A DNA stretch of 64,000 nt, from contig NZ_FWZT01000011.1 of NCBI RefSeq assembly GCF_900177345.1, positions 124,001-188,000 on the forward strand, in the 5' to 3' direction. Numbering within the stretch: the stretch's first letter is position 1; the number at the start of each line of letters is the position of its first letter. Both the position numbers and the translations under genes were made by a program. The stretch comes from Pseudobacteriovorax antillogorgiicola (GTDB lineage Bacteria > Bdellovibrionota_B > Oligoflexia > Oligoflexales > Oligoflexaceae). The notes under the pieces were generated by a model, which saw only the letters and a program-made list of their open reading frames with translations, was not told the origin of the DNA and ran no database searches. Below, one piece after another: positions 9,134 through 16,271 of the stretch.

Positions 9134-9769
9134 CTACATCGCTAATTTTTTTTTTGCAGTCAACTTGATGATACTTCCTCTGCCCTCAGCGATTGGCCCA
9201 ACGTCATCAGACTCAATTTCAAACCCTACTGCAAGCAACTCGGCTCTCAAATCATCTGGATTCCAAAGATAAAATGGAATAGGTTTGAGATGGTCAATCT
9301 TCATAAATTCTGGATGAATTGCATGGATGACGGTATTTGCTTCTCCTATCGCGGTAGCAAACATCATCTTACTATTTGGTTTAAGAACACGATAAGCTTC
9401 GCTTATCGCTTTCTTTCCATTCTCATGATCGATGTGAAGAATCGAAAACAAGAACATCAACGCATCAAATGAGTTATCATCAAAGGGAAGACTGTTAATA
9501 GAGTTATGGAATGTCTTCGACGCATTGACTCTCTTTTGATAGCTCTCCAGAACCTTTCTAGAAACATCCACCCCCGAAAAGTAAAGTCGATCCCCATGCT
9601 TCTCTGCTTCATCACCCGGGCCACAACCTAGATCGGCGATGGAGGCTCCCTCGGGCAAATCAGCAAGAAAGTCATCGATAAATTGTCCGATGAAATTGAC
9701 TGAGGCACACTCGTTCTGCGAGTACAGTTCACTAACCAAGTCATAATATTCTGGGATCGTAATACTCAT
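9134..9769 (-). CDS. Class I SAM-dependent methyltransferase
   Basis: A 211-residue methyltransferase of the Methyltransf_11/25 type. SAM motif I is IADLGCGPG (44-52), with the acidic residue of motif II in FSGVDVS and LPFDDNSFDALMFLFSILH as the post-II/motif IV stretch. There is no substrate-specific domain. It begins 3 bases after the stop of the small exported peptide gene and lies 65 bases before the YcaO gene, so all three are probably co-translated. In this setting it is a candidate tailoring enzyme for the peptide product, but small-molecule methylation is equally possible from sequence. Confidence 0.85.
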   Translation of the reverse strand: MSITIPEYYDLVSELYSQNECASVNFIGQFIDDFLADLPEGASIADLGCGPGDEAEKHGDRLYFSGVDVSRKVLESYQKRVNASKTFHNSINSLPFDDNSFDALMFLFSILHIDHENGKKAISEAYRVLKPNSKMMFATAIGEANTVIHAIHPEFMKIDHLKPIPFYLWNPDDLRAELLAVGFEIESDDVGPIAEGRGSIIKLTAKKKLAM

Positions 9770-9772
9770 GAC

Positions 9773-9988
9773 TTACCGTGCCCTCAATTCTGCTATTGGC
9801 GATTTTACATCTTGCCAAAACCCCTTAAGCAGTAAATCTAGATAGTCAACTTCTCCATGGTCTTCGATTATTGTAGGAGGAAGTTGGTCGGATGGACTAT
9901 CTTGACTTACTCCAGTGCTCGCTTGTGCACCACCTACAAAAACGAAACTTGAAAGCGTAACGGCTTTAAAACAGTAACTTACTTTCAT
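9773..9988 (-). CDS. Small exported peptide, candidate substrate of the YcaO/TfuA pair
   Basis: A 71-residue protein. The ATG at 9988 is supported by a GGGGG ribosome site 6 bases upstream and by the resulting Sec signal peptide MKVSYCFKAVTLSSFVFVGG followed by AQA-STG, an A-x-A cleavage site. The mature part is about 48 residues, acidic in the middle (IIEDHGEVDYLDLLLKG) and ending ELRAR. It has no Cys and only few Ser/Thr after the signal, so classic azoline chemistry is unlikely; backbone thioamidation would not need them. Its position just before the methyltransferase and YcaO genes is that of a precursor peptide. It could instead be a secreted signal, or an accessory periplasmic protein. 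No family is recognised. Confidence 0.65.
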   Translation of the reverse strand: MKVSYCFKAVTLSSFVFVGGAQASTGVSQDSPSDQLPPTIIEDHGEVDYLDLLLKGFWQDVKSPIAELRAR

Positions 9989-10084
9989 ATTAACCCCCTT
10001 ACCCTGCCTTTTTATTGCCCTTCGGCACATCAGAAACGATATCTTCGAGTTAACGTAAAAATTGCGGTGAAGCAAGTTTATTTT

Positions 10085-10321
10085 TCAGTCAAAAATACTC
10101 TTATCGTTTAGATTCGCTTGGATTTTCAGGGTAATAGCTAAGGACTCTCTCATTGGTACTGAGGTTCTTCTATGTTTAGGAATCATCATAAGCTCCTCAA
10201 TTGAAAATCCCGCTTCGATTATGCTTTGGGCTACAGCTGGTACCAGCTTTATAGTGAAGTGAGTTTTGACAAAGTTTCGAATGATCAGTCTATATACAAG
10301 CGTCTTTGTAGCTGTTGACAA
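10085..10321 (-). CDS. Small basic protein, possible second precursor or leader
   Basis: A 78-residue frame in the gap between the three-receiver kinase and the exported peptide. It starts with TTG, has no good ribosome site, and could begin further in. It reads as basic and helix-prone (KTLVYRLIIRNFVKTHF; VAQSIIEAGFSIEELMMIPK; ESLAITLKIQANLND) and lacks a signal peptide. It is co-oriented with the operon, 116 bases after the kinase and 96 before the peptide gene, so it may be a real cytoplasmic small protein or a leader-type peptide for the YcaO enzyme. No family is recognised. It may also be a chance frame. Confidence 0.4.
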   Translation of the reverse strand: MSTATKTLVYRLIIRNFVKTHFTIKLVPAVAQSIIEAGFSIEELMMIPKHRRTSVPMRESLAITLKIQANLNDKSIFD

Positions 10322-10437
10322 TTTTTAGAATATGTATTTGTTCTTCTTCTAAAAAGAGGAATTGCTTCTCCTGATACTCTCATTTGTTGCTTCCAAGCTG
10401 TTTGCATGAATCTCACTATCATTGATGTCACTTTCAC

Positions 10438-12984
10438 TCACTGACAGCGGCGCTCCCCATCTCTAAGTGCTTGAGCCATCTGATCTAAACTTAGAATAGG
10501 CTTGGGAACAAAATGATCCATCCCACTAAACTCCGATATCGAACTGTCTGTAGACATCCCTACGACCACCATGTAGCTATGCCTTTTCTTAGCAAAAGAC
10601 ATCAATTTTAGACCATCGGAGGGATCATCAAAATCTGTTGTCAGATGGATGTCTGAGAGCAGATAGTCATAATTGTTAAGCTCCATCAGCTTGACTGCTT
10701 CTTCATAAGTAGCAGCACTGTCGCAAGCCATGAGATCTGATCCGATACCTTGATACAGTTCACGTTGTAGATCTATATCTTCGACGATCAAGAGCCTTCG
10801 TGACTTGAGTGTACTTTTATACTGGTTTAGGCACATTTGTTGGGTTTCCTGTTGCTGCCGGTTCTTACCTAACCTAAGCGTGTTAAGCTTTGCCATTGCA
10901 TCACTAGGATTCTTGGGAAGCACTCCTGAAAACAACTCAAGCTCCTCAGCTTCAAGGTGATCTTTGCCACTGCATAGATAGATGTCCCCGCTAAAACCTA
11001 GCTGTCTAACATGGTTTGCAACATCTATACCTGTCTTGAAATCATCGAGATAATAGTCAGTTACAACTGCATCGACATCTTCAAAGAAGTCTGGTTTCCC
11101 TGATTTCATGAAGAACGTCCTAAAATTCATGAAGACTTCAATTGGCGCGGTATCGAAAAGAAGCTTCCAAGAGCTTGCTATAGTCTGGTTATCCTCAACC
11201 AAGACAACTTTTCCTCTAATATTGGACTTGCTTTCCGCTGCGGTTTCACCATCATTAAGCCCTACTGTGGAAGCTAGAATCTTTAGCAAATGAAGTCTGG
11301 ACATCGGCTTGGGAAGGAAAAGGTCTGCTCCAGCTTCCATCGCCAGTGAAGAGTATTCTAGCGCACCACGATTTGAATGAACGCATATCCTACTATCGGG
11401 TTGTTCATTTCGAATCAAACGAACGGCATCCAAGCCATTCATCGTACCTCTGCCTAGATCCACATCGATTATGACCACATCGATGTTATTGCTAACATCA
11501 ATCAGAAATTGCTCTGCCGATTGATGTTCCTGTACGTTTATCTTCGCTGCTAGCCTAGTATTGCATGCCAGATTACTCTTTAGGTGACCTCGATAGACGG
11601 CCTCATCATCGATGATCGCTAAGCTGATTTCTCGGCCTATTTCTTTTAAGAGGCTTCCCTCCAAAGATTTTTCTTCGGCTTGCGAGCTTCTAGCCTCCGG
11701 AGAAATAGTGGAACAAGCTGTAACGTCGGCTCTCAACACAGATTCTTCGTAGTACTCCTGGCTAGAAGATAGTATCTTTACCCTGCTCCCGTCACGATCA
11801 CCCGATACAGGCAAGGTGATAAAGAATTCAGTCCCTTTTGCAAGCGAAGAGTCGCACCAGATTTTCCCACCATGAGCCTCTACGATTTTTTTAGCAATAG
11901 CAAGACCAAGCCCAGTCCCTCCCTGCTTCCCTTTGGTGAAGAATGCGTCGAATAGTTGCTTTCTGTCACTCTCAGGAATATATGAATTCGAGTTTCCAAG
12001 ACAAATTTCGATCCAATCGTCACTTTCTTTCGTGATGATCCATAGCCTACCGCTATGACCCATATGCTCAATCGCATTGCCTAGAATGTTCGTAAAAACC
12101 CGATTCACTTTGAGGGAATCAACTTCCACACAACTGCCATGACTAAACTGGCTTTCAATTTTGAAATCGCTTTGGCTATTGAATCGGAATAGGTTTCTAA
12201 GTGTATCTCCAATCATCTCTGGGATAGATTCACTAGAATAACTCAGTTGAGTCACTGATTGGCCAACTTCCATGACATCCTGAATCATGCCGTTTACACT
12301 TGTCAAGGCTTGTGAAATATCAGATAAGCCATCATTAAGAATCAACTTTACCTGCTCTGAATCCCTGGCATTCGCTACCATATCAATAAGTGCGCTGACC
12401 AAGGAAAATGGTTTTCTCACGTCATGAGCAAGCATCTGAGTGGTCTGAGCGATAGCCCGATTCCGTTGGTTCTGAAGTTCTATGGCTTGCTGGGCTAACG
12501 TTTTTTTTCTAGATCTACCATAGAACAAATATTGGATCGCAACGAGGATCGCGAAAAATAGTGACGCCGAATAGAGATTGGTAAATCGCTTCGAATAGAA
12601 GCAAAGTGAACCGAGTGCCTTTTTCTCTACCAGCCGAACAGTATAGCAGGTTTCAGACACCAATAGTTTAGACTCTTTCAGAGGCTCAACGACTCGGTAG
12701 GTGTCGTTGAAAAAGAAGCTTTCTCCACTAGCCTCGTGTCTATAAACCACAGCAATAAAAACATTCGACTCACCCGTCACCCGCTCAAAATCCGCGATCG
12801 CTGGTGTAAAGTAATCCGCAAGCAAATTATTCCTCTGAGATAGAAAAAGGTTTTTTGAATAAATGTTCCGGTGGTACTGCTGAAACCCCTCTGCTGCGAG
12901 AAGGACAATGACTGCCTCAAGAAGAATTAACGCCAAAAACGAGATAGGCTTCACTTGCCCATCTCTTTCTTTTTCACTAGCCAT
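10438..12984 (-). CDS. Hybrid histidine kinase with three receiver domains
   Basis: An 848-residue kinase. TM segments (14-32, 139-155) enclose a short periplasmic sensor with two cysteines (113, 128). The H-box is AQTTQMLAHDVRKPFS with His187, followed by an HATPase domain ending in GGTGLGLAIAKK. Three receivers follow at about 455-575, 590-700 and 732-845, each with a phospho-acceptor Asp (IIDVDL, VVTDYYL, LLSDIHL). Multi-receiver chains imply branched or buffered phosphorelay. The start overlaps the upstream solute-binding gene by 34 bases, so the sensor and a peptide-type binding protein are co-translated, suggesting liganded binding protein as the stimulus (inference). The H-box is closely similar to that of the kinase at 4223, so the two are paralogues within one operon. 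Confidence 0.93.
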   Translation of the reverse strand: MASEKERDGQVKPISFLALILLEAVIVLLAAEGFQQYHRNIYSKNLFLSQRNNLLADYFTPAIADFERVTGESNVFIAVVYRHEASGESFFFNDTYRVVEPLKESKLLVSETCYTVRLVEKKALGSLCFYSKRFTNLYSASLFFAILVAIQYLFYGRSRKKTLAQQAIELQNQRNRAIAQTTQMLAHDVRKPFSLVSALIDMVANARDSEQVKLILNDGLSDISQALTSVNGMIQDVMEVGQSVTQLSYSSESIPEMIGDTLRNLFRFNSQSDFKIESQFSHGSCVEVDSLKVNRVFTNILGNAIEHMGHSGRLWIITKESDDWIEICLGNSNSYIPESDRKQLFDAFFTKGKQGGTGLGLAIAKKIVEAHGGKIWCDSSLAKGTEFFITLPVSGDRDGSRVKILSSSQEYYEESVLRADVTACSTISPEARSSQAEEKSLEGSLLKEIGREISLAIIDDEAVYRGHLKSNLACNTRLAAKINVQEHQSAEQFLIDVSNNIDVVIIDVDLGRGTMNGLDAVRLIRNEQPDSRICVHSNRGALEYSSLAMEAGADLFLPKPMSRLHLLKILASTVGLNDGETAAESKSNIRGKVVLVEDNQTIASSWKLLFDTAPIEVFMNFRTFFMKSGKPDFFEDVDAVVTDYYLDDFKTGIDVANHVRQLGFSGDIYLCSGKDHLEAEELELFSGVLPKNPSDAMAKLNTLRLGKNRQQQETQQMCLNQYKSTLKSRRLLIVEDIDLQRELYQGIGSDLMACDSAATYEEAVKLMELNNYDYLLSDIHLTTDFDDPSDGLKLMSFAKKRHSYMVVVGMSTDSSISEFSGMDHFVPKPILSLDQMAQALRDGERRCQ

Positions 12985-14561
12985 AGTGGAGATATTGTTG
13001 AGTTTTTGGAAATATCCAAGGCCCAGTCATCTCGATAAATAGCTACCGATGGATAAGACCACAGTGGAATAATAGATGGATTTGTAAATAAAGAGTCGAA
13101 GTGAATTTGTCTAAACAACTCCATTCGCTCCCTTTTTGAGAGGGAAAGATAGTTGTCCAAAATATCAAATGATGATTTATTGTCAGCTGCCTTAAATAAG
13201 CCGATATCAAAGAAGTGAGCGAACGTGCTAGGACTTTCCGCGTAGCCAGCAGTGACACCCAATTCTATTAGATCGGGGTGCTCAAGAGCATCTTTACCTG
13301 GGTCCACATCAATCAGGTGATAGCGTTTATCCTTATCAACCTCTCTCAAGTCATAAGTGCCATTGTGCTTGATAGCTTTCTTAAGGAAGCTAATGATAGA
13401 TGGATTCACTCCCACAATAGTTTTTCTATTGCGAGATACTGAGGTGCCATTGGCGACTTCCTGCTCTAGAAAATCTATCTGCCTATTACTCAATGAGCCA
13501 AAGGCCCCCTTTGCAACAAACTGGTTCACTATCCTTGCGTATCCAAAAAGCTTTCTTTTCTTCGATTTTTTTCTACGTTCTTTAAGTTTTCTCTGAATCT
13601 GGTTTTGGATATCAAGGCTAACTTTCCTCCTCACCTTCGGAGACATTTGGTTGAATCCCTTCTTAGTAAAGACCATACCTGCCACGGACATTTCGTTTGT
13701 AGTAAAAACTTCCGAAGGCTGGCTTTCTATTGCTTTCGCAAAGAAAGAGTTGTCATACCAAATATTCGATAGAGGAAGGAAATCCAGATTACCCTTAACG
13801 AATTCAAGATAGCTTTTAGGCGTATTTTTTCCGTCAATACTAATATAATCATCTGCCATAATAACAATAGTACTTGCAGACTTATCTCTATTCCAATGAC
13901 CACTATTGGCTTTGAGAAGGATATGTCCGCTACTGCTCTTTCCAGCATGTCGATAGGGTCCCGTAGTCTTTGAATAGTCCTGAATATTGAGATTTTTCGG
14001 GTCAACTGAGATCCTAGGCACAATGGCTAGCTGAGAATTCCTCAACAGGGCTGGAATACCAGGCAGTTTTCTTGGAAATGTCAATGATATTGATCTTTGC
14101 GAATAGTTGATGCCATCGCACTTTTCATCGACCGATTGAAGCCTTTCCTTGCCACAAAGATATCGAGCTAAGGTTTTAGAGATCGTGCTATCCGACTTGA
14201 CAAAGACTCTCTTGAAAGAAAAAGCAACATCGCCTCCAGAAACACGACCGACAACCCAAGGAAGATCTCTAATTTGGATTTCCAGTGTATTATTCTTCTG
14301 CCACTGATAACTTTCCGCAATTCCTCCCGCCAGGCTGATATTTTGACGATCCATATTGGATTCGAAAAGATTTGAATAAAGAGCGGACGTTATGATCCTA
14401 TCCGACATTTTCCCGGAGTTAATGGGATCGAAGCGGGTTATATCATGGGCTCTAAAAATAGCGGTACGAAGAGTCACTTCATTCGATTTTTCTGAATAAG
14501 CATGTGATGCTAGCCAAGCTATCAAAAAACAAAAGATATAAGATACTTTTCTCCCCACCAT
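12951..14561 (-). CDS. Family 5 extracellular solute-binding protein (second copy)
   Basis: A 536-residue exported binding protein with signal peptide MVGRKVSYIFCFLIAWLASH followed by AYS. SBP_bac_5 signatures include FDPINSGKMSDRIITSALYS, a GGIAESYQW segment and GGDVAFSFKRVF. The ATG at 14561 was chosen over a GTG 24 bases upstream because it has an AGGA ribosome site and leaves a normal signal peptide. It starts 26 bases after the cupin gene and its end overlaps the three-receiver kinase. Oligopeptide permease genes are absent nearby. Together with the copy at 6547 it suggests periplasmic recognition of peptides as part of signalling or of handling the locus product. Confidence 0.85.
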   Translation of the reverse strand: MVGRKVSYIFCFLIAWLASHAYSEKSNEVTLRTAIFRAHDITRFDPINSGKMSDRIITSALYSNLFESNMDRQNISLAGGIAESYQWQKNNTLEIQIRDLPWVVGRVSGGDVAFSFKRVFVKSDSTISKTLARYLCGKERLQSVDEKCDGINYSQRSISLTFPRKLPGIPALLRNSQLAIVPRISVDPKNLNIQDYSKTTGPYRHAGKSSSGHILLKANSGHWNRDKSASTIVIMADDYISIDGKNTPKSYLEFVKGNLDFLPLSNIWYDNSFFAKAIESQPSEVFTTNEMSVAGMVFTKKGFNQMSPKVRRKVSLDIQNQIQRKLKERRKKSKKRKLFGYARIVNQFVAKGAFGSLSNRQIDFLEQEVANGTSVSRNRKTIVGVNPSIISFLKKAIKHNGTYDLREVDKDKRYHLIDVDPGKDALEHPDLIELGVTAGYAESPSTFAHFFDIGLFKAADNKSSFDILDNYLSLSKRERMELFRQIHFDSLFTNPSIIPLWSYPSVAIYRDDWALDISKNSTISPLWLVKKKEMGK

Positions 14562-14587
14562 TTCTTGTCCTATTTGTTCAAACACTC

Positions 14588-15802
14588 TTACAACTCATCA
14601 GGGGCTTTAATTGATGTGCTCCCACCATCCGAGAACGTTGTGTCAGCTCGGGGCGTAGATAATTTTTTAATGAGACTACCCACCCCAGAACTTGGACGAG
14701 TCTCAAGGTCCGTCGCCAGATCTAGATTTATAGCCGCTCTAAGAACTTCATTCTTACTGGCCCCATCTGTTTTCCTAGCAGAAAGACCACCTTTTCTTTT
14801 CGTCAACAACTTTTCGATTTTGCCATTTAATTGAGGCGCATAAGTCGACCTGTTCACAGAACTCTCAAAATTCACCTGAGTCTCATCTTCAAATTCCCTC
14901 AAAATTTCGTCTCGTAACTCGACATCGAAGCAAAGTAGAGTACACATGTATTTCTCTTCAGCACTCAACCGCGGGAAAATCTCTTTGATTTTCAGAGCAC
15001 TCTCATGATCATCCCTTAGCTTCTCAAATAGGGACCTTAGTGCCTCGGAACGTTGTTCGACCTCATGCTCCAGATAGCTCATAAAACTTTGAACCGAGTT
15101 GCTGCCATCAATATATCTTGTGAGATACATCAGTAGTTCTTGATCCGAATTCGAACGAAAGAATGAATCCAGGTAGCCCTTATTTGAATCAGATCTACTC
15201 AGATTGGAAAGAAAAGATACCCTTGAAACGGGAGCTAAGAGATCTCTTGGATATACGATCCCACTGCCGGTACAGACAAATTGAAAGTCACGATTTTTCC
15301 GCATTATTATAAGGACCACTGTAGGTGAATCCATATGAAAGATGCTATGTACATAGTCATTGGTGATCTGCCGTGAATCACCTTTTCCGTAGCGCTGAAC
15401 AGCAGTCAACTCTAATTTTGCTTGGGAGAAGCTCGCAATGAGAGGTTTACCCTTGGAAACACTGAACTCAAGGTCCAAACTACTCCCCGACAGAACTTGA
15501 AATGCCCCTTCAAACTCATGGTTGTGTATTTCAGTTCTATCAGCAGGCCAGCAAGCGAGCACCACATGGAAGCCTCGTCCTTGATGAAGAGCTATTCCTG
15601 GACTAGCGAACGTCAACAGATTCTTTTGCGCTATATTCTGTGAAGTTAAAAAGTCATATATATCATCAGTTGTCAGTTGGGTTGCTATGTCAAGATTTTC
15701 AAGCGCTTCATGGGATATTTTCGCAAAGTTGGTCTCAAGCTCAACATCAGAAAAGGCATCGATGTAGTCTTTTAATGCCTCAGTCCGGCTTAAAAGTCTC
15801 AA
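14588..15802 (-). CDS. Cysteine-dioxygenase-like cupin protein with C-terminal extension
   Basis: A 404-residue protein; the start is a TTG at 15802 with a CGGAG ribosome site 7 bases before it. Residues 60-170 resemble the cupin of cysteine/thiol dioxygenases: WPADRTEIHNHEFEGAFQVL supplies two candidate metal ligands (His93, His95), and HSIFHMDSPTVVLII supplies further His residues (152, 156). Thiol dioxygenases oxidise a thiol to a sulfinate using Fe(II) and O2. The remaining 230 residues are helical, have no recognised domain and end in a low-complexity Ser/Thr-rich tail. It is the first gene of the operon. A sulfur-related role would fit with thioamide chemistry, either in supplying or in disposing of sulfur, but that is speculative. 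Confidence 0.6.
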   Translation of the reverse strand: MRLLSRTEALKDYIDAFSDVELETNFAKISHEALENLDIATQLTTDDIYDFLTSQNIAQKNLLTFASPGIALHQGRGFHVVLACWPADRTEIHNHEFEGAFQVLSGSSLDLEFSVSKGKPLIASFSQAKLELTAVQRYGKGDSRQITNDYVHSIFHMDSPTVVLIIMRKNRDFQFVCTGSGIVYPRDLLAPVSRVSFLSNLSRSDSNKGYLDSFFRSNSDQELLMYLTRYIDGSNSVQSFMSYLEHEVEQRSEALRSLFEKLRDDHESALKIKEIFPRLSAEEKYMCTLLCFDVELRDEILREFEDETQVNFESSVNRSTYAPQLNGKIEKLLTKRKGGLSARKTDGASKNEVLRAAINLDLATDLETRPSSGVGSLIKKLSTPRADTTFSDGGSTSIKAPDEL

Positions 15803-16271
15803 ATTTACTCCGTTGTATGTCTTATCAACAATCCAATCAGGTCACCCACCTAAAAACACATGGCCACTCGTAAGAGTCTGAGTCGATAGATGTCCCCAAG
15901 GAAGATGGAATTGCCTTCCTTTGCCCTATTTTCTTCATGGTGAGTAACTTTTAATACCATCAGGGGCAAGCATAAACTTCTGGTGAACGACCGTTCGTAA
16001 GTCTTAGATGAGATGGTCCCGGTGGTTGCAATTCAACTTTGATGCCAGATTTTTTGACTTGTTAGGTCGCTGATATAACGCTTTTATTTTGAGGTGAAAT
16101 CCTAGCCTAGCTGGATCTTTCATGAAAAACAGGAAATGCTTCCTGATTTTGAGGAAGCCATTTTTCCTGGGGCGAATGTCGTACCTTGACTCCTACCAAC
16201 CCACTTAGAACCCCGACAGATGTTGGAGTGACCATTACTTGAATTTAATCCATCTGATCGAATCGCTCCAT
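15803..16271. other. Intergenic region upstream of the YcaO operon
   Basis: About 470 bases between the cupin gene (minus strand, starting at 15802) and the 2OG-oxygenase gene (minus strand, ending at 16272). It should contain the promoter of the operon and the 3' end of the oxygenase transcript. I see no sigma54 -24/-12 site, no convincing -35/-10 pair and no strong terminator hairpin. No short frame has a credible ribosome site. Confidence 0.5.
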
